Below are positions 52,426-60,271 of a DNA stretch of 64,000 bases, one piece after another. Position 1 is the stretch's first letter. Each line of letters opens with the position of its first letter. This DNA is from an uncultured Dorea sp. (GTDB lineage: Bacteria > Bacillota > Clostridia > Lachnospirales > Lachnospiraceae), in contig CANTDX010000003.1 of the NCBI GenBank assembly GCA_947652615.1, forward strand, positions 62,001 to 126,000, written 5' to 3'. The position numbers were made by a program, and so were the translations under genes. The notes below the pieces were generated by a model, which was not told the DNA's origin, made no database searches, and saw nothing but the letters and a program-made list of their open reading frames with translations.

Positions 52426-53859
52426 TCAAAGCTTTTTTAACATTGCATCATCTATCCCCGCATCCGGTGTCAAATTATAAATCAAAATATAAATTATGAA
52501 AGATACAGCCATTGCGAATAACCCCGCCGGAAGCCCGTAGGGCAGCGGAACGACATACTGGAACACATATCCCAGAACGGCGCCGATTACAAAAGAGATG
52601 ACGCCCGCCCACCGGACAGCCGGATGCTTATCTAAAAGCTCGGTGCTGTATTTTTTATTTTTTCGTTTCCCTATAACAAAATAATCTGCCAGGATCGGTG
52701 CGCACAGCGGCGGCGCCATGGAGCCAAGCACATTGATAAAATCTGCGAAAAATAACTGATAAAATGCAAGCGCCCCTAAAAGAGTTCCCAGAATACCACA
52801 GGCAGCGACCAATTTCTTTCTGCTTACATGGATTCCAAACGCATCCAATGACGGACCTGTGTAAAGCGCGTTGCAGTACAGTTCACTGTTGTCTGTCGTC
52901 CACAGAGCCGTCGTCCATACAAACACACCTAACATTGCAACAAGTATATTCACGCCCAGCATCCAGATTACATAATTATATTCCCCAATATGTACTGCTC
53001 CGATATATCCAACCACATTGAGAATCGGATTCGTGAAAATAAAACAAGATGCGGCGCACCAGAAAACAGCTTTTACATTCTTGTTAAACCGGAACAAATC
53101 CACTCCCATAACCGCGCCCGCAATCCAGCTTCCAACAACTGCTGTTATCCCGTTTCCAAGGCCAAGACCGCCAAGGTTTGACGCCTTATCCAAAAACGTG
53201 GTGACACCTCCGCTCTGGAAAATAAAGATCAGACCTACTACAATTGCCACGATCATAATCAGCGGAGCACAGATATCCGCAATTTTCTCAATCGCTCCCA
53301 TTCCCTTGATTGCTGTAAACGTGAACACAGCTCCCCAGATAATGCAAAGAAGAAATACCTCCAACGTAATCGGCGCAATTCCTTCAAATCCTAAACTTAT
53401 CGGGTCAAATACAATGATTCCCGTAGGATTTCCTATAAACGCACCCCAAATATCGCCGATCATCCCTAAAATACTTGCAAACCACCCCAGCGTCAGCAAC
53501 GCCATAACGATCATCGGAATGACAAACCCTTTACTCCCATATGAATAACGGGACAGCAGGGAAAGATTCAATCCTGTCCTCTGAGCCGCAATCCCCAAAA
53601 ATGACGTAATCAGAAACAATGACCCCATACCAAGAAATACTGCCCAAAAAGCCTGCATAGGCGGAAGTCCGCCGCTGTTCCCATATCCTCCCAATGTACC
53701 GCCGACAATAAGACCAGTTACAGCGTATCCGAATCCAATCCATACCATGATCTGACTGCGTGTAGAACGCCGTTTCGACATAGGTACCGATTCTAACATA
53801 AATTCACCATCTTGTTCAGCCGTTTCAACCGCAGCATTTTTCTCTTTAACCTGGCTCAT
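52426..53859 (-). CDS. NCS1-family nucleobase/hydantoin-type permease (CodB-like)
   Basis: 477 residues, about twelve spans starting near residue 38 (IMVWIGFGYAVTGLIVGGTLGGYG). NCS1 features: GGLPPMQAFWAVFLGMG, GLNLSLLSRYSYGSKG, and a DNSELYCNALYTGPSLDAFGI stretch in the second half. Imports nucleobases, hydantoins or related compounds with H+ or Na+. ATG 53859 follows AAGGAGG. Driven by a consensus promoter overlapped by a palindrome. The neighbouring creatininase-family gene suggests a cyclic ureide or creatinine-like substrate, but this is not shown. Confidence 0.9.
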   Translation of the reverse strand: MSQVKEKNAAVETAEQDGEFMLESVPMSKRRSTRSQIMVWIGFGYAVTGLIVGGTLGGYGNSGGLPPMQAFWAVFLGMGSLFLITSFLGIAAQRTGLNLSLLSRYSYGSKGFVIPMIVMALLTLGWFASILGMIGDIWGAFIGNPTGIIVFDPISLGFEGIAPITLEVFLLCIIWGAVFTFTAIKGMGAIEKIADICAPLIMIVAIVVGLIFIFQSGGVTTFLDKASNLGGLGLGNGITAVVGSWIAGAVMGVDLFRFNKNVKAVFWCAASCFIFTNPILNVVGYIGAVHIGEYNYVIWMLGVNILVAMLGVFVWTTALWTTDNSELYCNALYTGPSLDAFGIHVSRKKLVAACGILGTLLGALAFYQLFFADFINVLGSMAPPLCAPILADYFVIGKRKNKKYSTELLDKHPAVRWAGVISFVIGAVLGYVFQYVVPLPYGLPAGLFAMAVSFIIYILIYNLTPDAGIDDAMLKKL

Positions 53860-53969
53860 TCCAGATACCTCCTTTTTCACATATTCATTCATCAACTGTT
53901 CAAACATCTTTACCATACCATTCACATGAAATACCATTGAAATACTTGTGATATATCACTGATATTCCA

Positions 53970-53998
53970 ATTATAATATTTGACAAAAAAATTGTCAA
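53970..53998 (-). promoter_or_regulatory. Consensus promoter with overlapping palindromic operator
   Basis: Minus strand TTGACA (53998-53993), 17-base spacer, TATAAT (53975-53970). A perfect inverted repeat TTGACAA-5-TTGTCAA (53980-53998) covers the -35 box and spacer, so a bound regulator would block RNA polymerase. The divergent GntR protein is the likely ligand. Confidence 0.8.
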
Positions 53999-54073
53999 TG
54001 CAAATATATATTTTCGACAATTTAGCAGAATTTTCTCATTTTTAAGACAATATATTTTGTGAATATTGCAATA

Positions 54074-54102
54074 TTGTATCTTTGAATTATGACAGATATA
54101 AT
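54074..54102 (+). promoter_or_regulatory. Promoter of the GntR/creatininase genes
   Basis: TTGTAT (54074-54079), 17-base spacer, TATAAT (54097-54102), 50 bases before the regulator ATG. Confidence 0.6.
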
Positions 54103-54151
54103 AAAAATAGTTCAAACATCATATACCATACATAATTCAGGGAGAAAAACT

Positions 54152-54793
54152 ATGAATCGTGCTATCACTGCTGAAACTTCCAGGGCAGTTGCCGTCCTGG
54201 AAAAGCTTCGGGAAGATATCACAAATTGCGTCTATGAATCAGGTCAGTTTATTACGGAATCTGAGATTTCGCACAAGTTTAATGTCAGCAAGACTCCGGC
54301 AAGAGAGGCTTTGAATTGCCTGTGCCAGGAAGGGCTGCTGGTAAAGATTCCACGCAAGGGCTATATTATCAAACAGCTATCCTTTTTGGAATTGTCGAAT
54401 CTCTGCTATTTCCGCGGTATTCTGGAATGCGGCGCCGTAGAATGGGCTGTACGCTACGCTTCTGATTCAGAATTAAGCCAGATTGTCGAATTGGCTCACA
54501 AGCAGATTGATATCGATGACGAAGATTTTTATAACAAATACAATGACCTCAATGTAAATTTCCATCTATCCATCGCACAGCTCTCTAAGAATACATACCT
54601 GATCTCTGCACTTCAAGGCGTGCTGAATCAATTGCGGAGGGATCTTGCTATGGACGGACGGACGAATCTGGGCAGGTCTCTGGATATGCACGTTCAGATA
54701 GCAGAAGCACTGAAGAAACGTGATCTGGAACAGGCCAGACGAATAACCGTTGACCAGATCCAGGTAGTAGAAAAACGTCTCTATTTGCATTGA
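54152..54793 (+). CDS. GntR/FadR-family transcriptional regulator
   Basis: 213 residues. Winged helix at about 10-75 (LEKLREDITNCVYESGQFI, SEISHKFNVSKTPAREALNCLCQEGLLVKIPRKGYII), then an all-helical FCD effector domain with metal-ligand-type residues D/N and H (LNVNFHLSIAQLS, DMHVQIAEALKK). ATG 54152 follows AGGGAG by 8 bases; a longer frame from 54089 begins inside the promoter. Divergent from the permease and directly upstream of the creatininase gene, it presumably represses both until an uptake product binds. Confidence 0.93.
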   Translation: MNRAITAETSRAVAVLEKLREDITNCVYESGQFITESEISHKFNVSKTPAREALNCLCQEGLLVKIPRKGYIIKQLSFLELSNLCYFRGILECGAVEWAVRYASDSELSQIVELAHKQIDIDDEDFYNKYNDLNVNFHLSIAQLSKNTYLISALQGVLNQLRRDLAMDGRTNLGRSLDMHVQIAEALKKRDLEQARRITVDQIQVVEKRLYLH

Positions 54794-54817
54794 CGTAATG
54801 GCTTAAGAAAGGATGAA

Positions 54818-55567
54818 ATGTATATGATGAATGAACTTTGGAAAATGACTGCACATCAGGTAAAAGAAGGTAACTTTACAAAAGCGATTCTCTCGATAGG
54901 TTCCTGTGAAGCGCACGGCGAACACATTGCCGAAGGCTGCGACACTTTAGTTTCTTATAAGCTGTCGAAACAGATTGCCGACCAGATCGAAGGAATGTTG
55001 GTATTGCCGCCTGTCACGGTAGGCTACAGCGCACATTATGATTCCTTCCCGTTTTCCCTGACTCTGAGTTATGATACGACAACCGCTGTTATCTATGATA
55101 TGATCGAGTCCGTGATCCGCAACGGGATCACACACATTTTCCTGATGAACGGACACGACGGTAATATCGCGCCTATTGAGATCGCCTCCAGGAAGATCAA
55201 AGAACTATACCCTGACGTCCAGATTGCATCCCTTACACAATGGTGGGTAGCCGCAGGGAATCTGCTTCCGAAGGATACTTTCGAGGTATGGGGCGGACTT
55301 GGACACGCCGGAGAAGGTGAGACGTCTATCGCGTATCATCTGTTCCCGGACTGGTGCGAGCCGGATCTTGCCACATGTGTTGTTCCGGATCTTCCGGACG
55401 AAGTAGAGATCAAGTGGGATTTCTCAGAATTAACGAATACGGCACAGACCGGAGACGCAACAAAGGCTACCGCCGAGAAAGGCAAGATGATGAACGACAT
55501 TATCGTAGAACATGTAGTTAAGGTTCTGAAGGATCTTGACGTCAAGGATTGGAAATACTCTAATTAA
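54818..55567 (+). CDS. Creatininase-family amidohydrolase
   Basis: 249 residues. The binuclear-metal ligands of the creatininase fold are present: SIGSCEAHGEHIAEGCDT (Glu, His, Asp), FLMNGHDGN (His) and GHAGEGETS (Glu). Family members hydrolyse creatinine to creatine or cyclic imides/formamides of related shape. AAAGGA precedes ATG 54818; ATGs at 54824 and 54827 are alternatives. Transcribed with the GntR gene, 24 bases behind it. Substrate is inferred only from the neighbourhood (NCS1 permease, asparaginase). Confidence 0.9.
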   Translation: MYMMNELWKMTAHQVKEGNFTKAILSIGSCEAHGEHIAEGCDTLVSYKLSKQIADQIEGMLVLPPVTVGYSAHYDSFPFSLTLSYDTTTAVIYDMIESVIRNGITHIFLMNGHDGNIAPIEIASRKIKELYPDVQIASLTQWWVAAGNLLPKDTFEVWGGLGHAGEGETSIAYHLFPDWCEPDLATCVVPDLPDEVEIKWDFSELTNTAQTGDATKATAEKGKMMNDIIVEHVVKVLKDLDVKDWKYSN

Positions 55568-55571
55568 AAAC

Positions 55572-55619
55572 AAAGAGTTGCCGCAAAATGCGATTAAAGC
55601 TATTTTGCGACAACTCTTT
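55572..55619. terminator. Terminator after the creatininase gene
   Basis: AAAGAGTTG-C-CGCAAAAT paired with ATTTTGCG-A-CAACTCTTT; symmetric enough to act in both directions. Confidence 0.8.
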
Positions 55620-55646
55620 CATAACCTTCAATTTCTGATTATCCTC

Positions 55647-55766
55647 CTATTCATCTTCATCATACCCCAATTCTATCCATGAACTATGGAAATATAAAGA
55701 ATCATCTGATTCATGGCCTGTTATTATAATTTTTTCAATATAGGTCCATCTAATTGTAATAAATCC
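55647..55766 (-). pseudogene. C-terminal stub of an unknown gene
   Basis: On the minus strand a frame different from that of the MATE gene reads FITIRWTYIEKIIITGHESD and ends WIELGYDEDE, stop 55647. The regular composition suggests the end of a genuine protein joined by deletion to the truncated MATE gene. No start, family not recognised. Confidence 0.4.
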
Positions 55767-56262
55767 AGCTTTCTCCCTCTGTACGGATTACATTGGCGTA
55801 ACAATTGGAGATCATCACAAAAGGCCCGCTGCATACAACAATCATTAGATAGGTTTTCGCTAAATCCCATGTATCGGAACTTGCTCCGATCAGGGAAAGT
55901 ATCTGCTCCATAAAAATCAAGAACAAAGCCGCCATAACTACACCCACAATCACACAGCCCCACATACAGAAAGAACATACTTTCTTTGCATAGTCCTTTC
56001 TTCCCTCTCCCAACGCACGGGAGATAACCGAAGTGCCGCCCATTCCGAACACGGTTCCTACTGCCATAAATATCAGAAATACAGGCGTTGCAAGGGAAAC
56101 TGCGGCAACCTGTAATGCGTCATGAGTCTGACCGATGAAGAATGTATCAGCCAGATTATAGACTAATACCATGAGCATAGCCGCCATAGCGGGCAAGGCA
56201 TTCTTGAATACTGCTCTGGGTACGGGCATTGATTCGAATACTTCCAGTGATTTCTGTTCCAT
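55750..56262 (-). pseudogene. MATE-family efflux transporter, truncated
   Basis: Residues 1-166 are a normal MATE start: MPVPRAVFKNALPAMAAMLMVLVYNLADTFFIGQ, VFGMGGTSVISRALGEGRKDYAKK, and the fourth-fifth spans up to NVIRTEGES. It then runs into WIYYN and a stop, whereas the family needs about 440 residues and twelve spans. The break at about 55765 joins a foreign coding tail. AGGAGG precedes ATG 56262. Cannot be a working pump. Confidence 0.85.
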
Positions 56263-56410
56263 AAGTTATCCTCCTAATACGCTTTTTAAAAGCACGCTAT
56301 TGAATTCACCTTTATAAATCCCCGCCTTATGACGGGTTTCTCCATCAGCTTTTTTAAAAGCAAGCTATCAATTTACTTGAGATAAATGCCCGCAGACCTG
56401 GGCGGGCATC

Positions 56411-56647
56411 TATTTCATGTTCTCGTATATCCGTTGGAGCAGACTGTGAAATATAGTCTGTTCTTCTTCGGATAGTCCGTGAAACATGGTTTGTTCCAGT
56501 TTTCTGCTATTTTGTGTAGCGTCTTGACAGCAGCACCCATACTTGAACCATAGTCAAGTCGTTCTGACGCAGGGAATTATTCGCCCGTCTTTCGATTGCG
56601 TCATGGAGCTGTTTTATGAGTTGCCCGCTGGTGGGGTTATCGTTCAA
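56411..56647 (-). pseudogene. MarR-family regulator with internal deletion
   Basis: A TTG start with GGAGG upstream reads NDNPTSGQLIKQLHDAIERR, ANNSLRQNDLTMVQVWVLL, then a stop after SRRYTK. In another frame it resumes as KLEQTMFHGLSEEEQTIFHSLLQRIYENMK, the usual MarR tail. The winged helix between is missing. Directly upstream of the MATE gene, the standard MarR-MATE arrangement, so both halves of one efflux operon have decayed. Confidence 0.7.
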
Positions 56648-56691
56648 TTCAGTGCCTCCTTTCCTTTTCAAAATGTATTATAGCGCATCAA

Positions 56692-56837
56692 AAGCAAGCT
56701 GTTGATATAACCTTTTGCATTGAAAAAAATCTTCTTCGTTCGCCTTTCTCTATCGTATTCAAATCTATCATTCCTTGATAGTAACGGTTTTTCTTCGGCA
56801 AGTTACGCTTATCTGTCGTCTGCATCTCCAAATTAAA
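56692..56837 (-). pseudogene. Rpn-nuclease gene fragment with internal deletion
   Basis: Reads FNLEMQTTDKRNLPKKNRYY then QGMIDLNTIEKGE, nearly the same as the intact Rpn gene at 57621-58460, and then jumps, out of frame, to the segment encoding KKIFFNAKDY. The joint falls on a shared GTTC. Neither start nor stop of the original gene is left. Confidence 0.8.
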
Positions 56838-56844
56838 TTTGGCG

Positions 56845-56873
56845 TTGACATATAAGTAAAAAATAATTATATT
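56845..56873 (+). promoter_or_regulatory. Promoter of the BrnT/BrnA locus
   Basis: TTGACA (56845-56850), 17-base spacer, TATATT (56868-56873). The expected transcript start falls on the ATG at 56880, so the original brnT mRNA would be leaderless or nearly so. Confidence 0.6.
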
Positions 56874-56879
56874 ATAATT

Positions 56880-57186
56880 ATGAATAATATAAATTTTGAA
56901 TGGGATGAAAATAAAAACCAACCAAAGAAAGCATGGGATTGATTTCGAAGAAGCAAAAACAATTTTTTATGATGACAATGCCATTCTGTTTGATGACCCA
57001 GAACACTCTATGGAGGAAGAGCGGTTTCTGATACTCGGTATTTCAAAATATGAAAATCTATGCATTGTAAGTCACTGCTACCGCTCGGATGATAATATTA
57101 TCCGAATCATATCTGCAAGAAAAGCAACGAAAAATGAAGTAAAAACATATAACCGTTATGCCGGAGGTGAGACGTATGAAAGATGA
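56880..57186 (+). pseudogene. brnT: BrnT-family toxin, frameshifted near its start
   Basis: The first frame from ATG 56880 reads MNNINFEWDENKNQ, the classical BrnT opening, but then runs to a stop. The rest, KHGIDFEEAKTIFYDDNAILFDDPEHSMEEERFLILG ... IIRIISARKATKNEVKTY, lies in another frame that can start only at TTG 56896 or ATG 56905 without ribosome sites. The conserved WDE-K segment is thereby lost. BrnT is an RNase-fold toxin that halts translation. Most likely inactivated; a sequencing error or a frameshift during translation are the alternatives. Confidence 0.6.
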
Positions 57187-57391
57187 ATATGATATTGAAA
57201 ATCTAAACCCAAGAAAAAATCCCTATTCCAAAAGATTGAAGAAGCAGGTCACGATCAACATTGACTGTGACACGATCAGCTTTTTCAAAGCACAGAGTGA
57301 TGATTCCGGTATTCCATACCAAACGCTTATCAATCTGTATCTTTCTGACTGTGCAAAACAGAAAAAGCAGCTACAACTATCCTGGAAGTAA
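57176..57391 (+). CDS. brnA: BrnA-family antitoxin
   Basis: 71 residues: NPRKNPYSKRLKKQVTINIDCDTISFFKAQSDDSGIPYQTLINLYLSDCA, a ribbon-helix-helix domain of the BrnA type. ATG 57176 follows CGGAGGTGA by 5 bases and overlaps the brnT end. Binds BrnT and represses the operon. With the toxin start damaged it may now act only as a repressor. Confidence 0.88.
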   Translation: MKDEYDIENLNPRKNPYSKRLKKQVTINIDCDTISFFKAQSDDSGIPYQTLINLYLSDCAKQKKQLQLSWK

Positions 57392-57437
57392 AAAATCCAT
57401 CCGCTATTGATTTTAAAACCACTAGCGGATGGATTTT
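57392..57437 (+). terminator. Terminator of the BrnT/BrnA operon
   Basis: Fifteen-base stem AAAATCCATCCGCTA / TAGCGGATGGATTTT, 16-base loop, T-tract. It is the last chromosomal feature before the att-like core. Confidence 0.88.
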
Positions 57438-57442
57438 TCCAA

Positions 57443-57462
57443 TGGAGCATATGGGATTCGAA
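57443..57462 (-). other. att-like core: 3' end of a tRNA without the rest of the gene
   Basis: On the minus strand TTCGAATCCCATATGCTCCA: T-loop, T-stem 3' side, acceptor 3' side and discriminator A of a tRNA. What precedes it (GGAGCCAGGTG) cannot complete the T-stem and no anticodon or D arm is present. Integrases that target tRNA 3' ends leave such a copy at the far end of the element. Orientation puts the element to the right. Confidence 0.5.
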
Positions 57463-57620
57463 CACCTGGCTCCTTCTATTAAAGTTGTATATTCTCCATA
57501 TGCACACTCAGGAATCTGACGGCAAAATGCCTTCCAATCATCCCCTTTTCAGATTATGTCGCCATTCCGTCGCCGTGATTCCCCTATAATCTTCCACTTT
57601 GATACGCCAATATTTTTGCT

Positions 57621-58460
57621 CTAAAGATACTTTTGAGAAGCTTCTGGACTCAGATTGTACTGCTGTTGAATTTTGACCAGAATAGTCTGCAACGGAACAT
57701 TTAATTCCTTTAATACAGTGACCAACCCTCTAATACCTTCTTCTCTTTCTTCTTCTCTTCCTTTCTCTATCCCTTTTTCTATCCCTTTCTCTTCTGCCTC
57801 TTCCCAGATTTCCTGTTCTCTCATTAACAAAGTCACGTATTCCAACCTCCATTCTTTACTTGCTTTTACCTTCGCCACCCTGTCTTTAATCTCTTTTACA
57901 AACGGGCTGTCACTCTTTTCACCGTTTACATACTTAAGGAATTCTCTTACTTCCTCATCTTCTGCATTAATATAATCCTTTGCATTGAAAAAAATCTTCT
58001 TCGTTCCGTCATTCAGCTTTAATTCCTTGTCTTCCTGGCAGAAATTCTCAAATGTATATTGTGCTTTCCCTTGATGGAATGGGTCAAATGTACAGATGAA
58101 TATCACATAGCTTTCTTTCAGCTTCTTATAGTTCTCGCCTTTCTCTATAGTATTCAAGTCTATCAGTCCTTGATAGTAACGGCTTCTCTTCGGCAGATTC
58201 CGCTTATTTGTCGTCTGCATCTCTAAATTAAAAACCCGGGTTCCTTCTTCGATATATACATCTAAACGTATGCTTTTTGCATCCTTTTCAATATCAATTG
58301 ACTTCTGCTCTTCCAAGTATACGATATCCTTAATCTTGGTTTGCAACAATCTCTCCAGAAGTTTCTTGCACAGCCTTTTATCCCGCATTACCTTGGCAAA
58401 CAAGAAATCATCTTTTATTTCCAGTTCTTCCCACGCTTTGATTGCTTCCTGCATTTTCAT
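57621..58460 (-). CDS. Rpn-family PD-(D/E)XK recombination-promoting nuclease
   Basis: 279 residues. Nuclease core IRLDVYIEEGTRVFNLEMQTTNKRNLPKRSRYYQGLID (D ... ExQ), earlier DDFLFAKVMRDKRLCKKLLERLL, and a C-terminal tail with EKGIEKGIEKGREEEREEG repeats. RpnA-type proteins cut DNA and raise recombination; they are often annotated as transposases. AAAGGAG is 10 bases before ATG 58460. Lies between the att-like core and the integrase gene, so it is probably cargo of the element; a broken relative lies at 56692-56837 on the other side of the core. Confidence 0.9.
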   Translation of the reverse strand: MKMQEAIKAWEELEIKDDFLFAKVMRDKRLCKKLLERLLQTKIKDIVYLEEQKSIDIEKDAKSIRLDVYIEEGTRVFNLEMQTTNKRNLPKRSRYYQGLIDLNTIEKGENYKKLKESYVIFICTFDPFHQGKAQYTFENFCQEDKELKLNDGTKKIFFNAKDYINAEDEEVREFLKYVNGEKSDSPFVKEIKDRVAKVKASKEWRLEYVTLLMREQEIWEEAEEKGIEKGIEKGREEEREEGIRGLVTVLKELNVPLQTILVKIQQQYNLSPEASQKYL

Positions 58461-58550
58461 CGGTATTCATCTCCTTTATATTATATTACCATGTCTTTTG
58501 CTTTTACTCAATCTAAATTCTTCCACGTTTAATAAAACCCGATAGTATAT

Positions 58551-58590
58551 AAAAAGAGGCATGACCTATCATATACTCTGCCATGCCTCT
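58551..58590 (-). terminator. Terminator of the integrase operon
   Basis: AGAGGCATG / CATGCCTCT with an 18-base loop; on the minus strand followed by TTTTTAT. Located 46 bases behind the integrase stop. Confidence 0.85.
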
Positions 58591-58636
58591 GCTCTTAATT
58601 AAGGTATAGAATCTATATAGATTGATTGATTGATTA

Positions 58637-59827
58637 TCAGCTAACTATCTCTGTTTTCTCAAACATTTCTTCTAGTTTAGCCATATCCGCAATCGTTTTC
58701 TGCATTATCGGATGCTGATACCGCTTAGTGCTCTGGATCGTACTGTGACCGCCTGTACTTGTTATTGACATCTCACTGAACCCTTCAATACTAGAACACA
58801 GTGAAAAATAGGTATGCCGCAAATCGTGCAATCTGTAGCAAGGAAGGTCAGGGCATTCTCTTTTCATGAACCGCCTGAATATTTTATACAGTGTGGTCGG
58901 TGCCATCAGATTATAAGGTTTCTTGGCAATGATGAACACACTGTTCCCTCCCTGGAAATCTGGCTTGGAAGATTGCAGTTTCATATGTTCTTTCCGTGCC
59001 TTCTGCAGAATCTGATATACTGTTCCATCAACTATGATCGGAATGATTCTGTTTCCGGCTTTTGTTTTCGTCTGCTTTTCAACCAGATTCCCGTCTACGT
59101 CTTCTACAATAGCCCGCTGAACATGGATATATGCTTCTGACTTGTCCAATACAATGTCTTCCCATCTTAATCCAATCAACTCAGAACGTCTGAGACCTCC
59201 TGCAAGACAACAGATTCCGATCAAGAGTTCAACCGTCCGGTTGCCTGTTTTCTGTGCCCGGTCAAGCATCACCCTGACTTGCTCTAAAGTATATGCCTTC
59301 CCCTCTTCCTGGACCAACTCCGGCAGACGGAGATAATTCGTCGGCAGTTCCTGTCTCTTCATATAATTATCTTTCATTGCCTGAGCCATGATTGATGATG
59401 TAAGAGAAATATAGTTTCGTATTGATTTAGGTGATTTCCCTTCTTTTACATAATCATTTATCAGGTCTTGAAGAACCTCTGTAGTGATTTCAGACAAAAG
59501 ATAATTTCCAAGCTGTTCTTTTAGTCCTCCTGGACAATTATATAGCCTTGTGTAGCTGGCTCTGGTTGTCACAGAAATATAGTTCGTATATTTTGAAAAA
59601 TATACCTCATCCACATACTCTTGAAATGTAAGCGGTTCTTTCTCCATGAATTGTCCAAACTGTGCATTCAAAGCCATTTCATTGCAAATTTTCTCTGCAA
59701 CAGACTTCTTAGTCCCCTTGGGCAAGACTTTATAGGTACGTTTGCGTACACCGTTTACAACCATGTTCTTGACGATCCGATAGCGATAGCCATCCTTCCT
59801 CGGAACTTTTTCTACATTGAACGTCAT
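58637..59827 (-). CDS. Tyrosine site-specific integrase (Tn916 Int type)
   Basis: 396 residues. N-terminal arm-binding domain and SAM-like core-binding domain (TRASYTRLYNCPGGLKEQLG), then the catalytic domain with R in AGGLRRSELIGLRWED, H-x-x-R in LHDLRHTYF and the nucleophile Tyr in STKRYQHP near the end. Catalyses integration and, with Xis, excision of the element. ATG 59827 follows GAGGAGGTGA by 5 bases. It lies 17 bases after the excisionase-like gene and faces the left end of the element. Confidence 0.96.
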   Translation of the reverse strand: MTFNVEKVPRKDGYRYRIVKNMVVNGVRKRTYKVLPKGTKKSVAEKICNEMALNAQFGQFMEKEPLTFQEYVDEVYFSKYTNYISVTTRASYTRLYNCPGGLKEQLGNYLLSEITTEVLQDLINDYVKEGKSPKSIRNYISLTSSIMAQAMKDNYMKRQELPTNYLRLPELVQEEGKAYTLEQVRVMLDRAQKTGNRTVELLIGICCLAGGLRRSELIGLRWEDIVLDKSEAYIHVQRAIVEDVDGNLVEKQTKTKAGNRIIPIIVDGTVYQILQKARKEHMKLQSSKPDFQGGNSVFIIAKKPYNLMAPTTLYKIFRRFMKRECPDLPCYRLHDLRHTYFSLCSSIEGFSEMSITSTGGHSTIQSTKRYQHPIMQKTIADMAKLEEMFEKTEIVS

Positions 59828-59843
59828 TCTATTCACCTCCTCA

Positions 59844-60059
59844 TTAATAGGTGCCTACTTGGAATTCAGCATTTTCATTTCCAAGAAGAAGTCTCTCAAC
59901 CTCTTCACGGGAATAATAATAGGTATTCCCAATCTTCTTATAGTTGCAGTACCGATTGAGAAAAGTCCGTAACTTCTTGATGTCCATATCTATGAATTCC
60001 TCGTGGACTTCACGTGCTGTTATGCACTTTCTTTTTAAAATTTCCTTATTACTACTCAT
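59844..60059 (-). CDS. Excisionase-like small DNA-binding protein
   Basis: 71 residues, ITAREVHEEFIDMDIKKLRTFLNRY, NYKKIGNTYYYSREEVERLL: a winged-helix/MerR-like fold like Tn916 Xis and helix-turn-helix domain 17. ATG 60059 follows TGGAGGTACC. Placed between the origin-like region and the integrase. Probably directs excision and may control int. Confidence 0.82.
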   Translation of the reverse strand: MSSNKEILKRKCITAREVHEEFIDMDIKKLRTFLNRYCNYKKIGNTYYYSREEVERLLLGNENAEFQVGTY

Positions 60060-60138
60060 AGTGGTACCTCCATAGTTATAATATATATTTAAAAACTCTT
60101 TCAAAAACTACAGATTAATTTTCCTATACATTTTAACA

Positions 60139-60249
60139 GTGGCGATAGTGGCAATAGTGACTGTTTTTTCAAAAAAATATTAAAACAAGCTTCCTTTTAA
60201 AAAAAGTACATTTACTGTAAAATTTTTTCTACCGTCTCTACCGCCACTG
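60139..60249. other. Putative replication origin of the element (inverted iterons around an AT-rich core)
   Basis: Left cluster GTGGCGATA, GTGGCAATA, GTGACTGTT (three 9-base units, 60139-60165). Right cluster on the opposite strand, GTGGCGGTA, GAGACGGTA (60248-60230). Between them 63 bases of about 80% A/T with A and T runs. Lies directly behind the primase-helicase gene. The layout matches origins of SaPI-type islands, where iterons on both sides flank an AT-rich melting region. Confidence 0.55.
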
Positions 60250-60271
60250 AAACTTTAATTAGATAATATAA

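Noticed and set aside
57440..57480. A tRNA gene
   Set aside because: Only the 3' end matches; the T-stem cannot pair fully and no anticodon or D arm is present. Kept as an att-like core instead.
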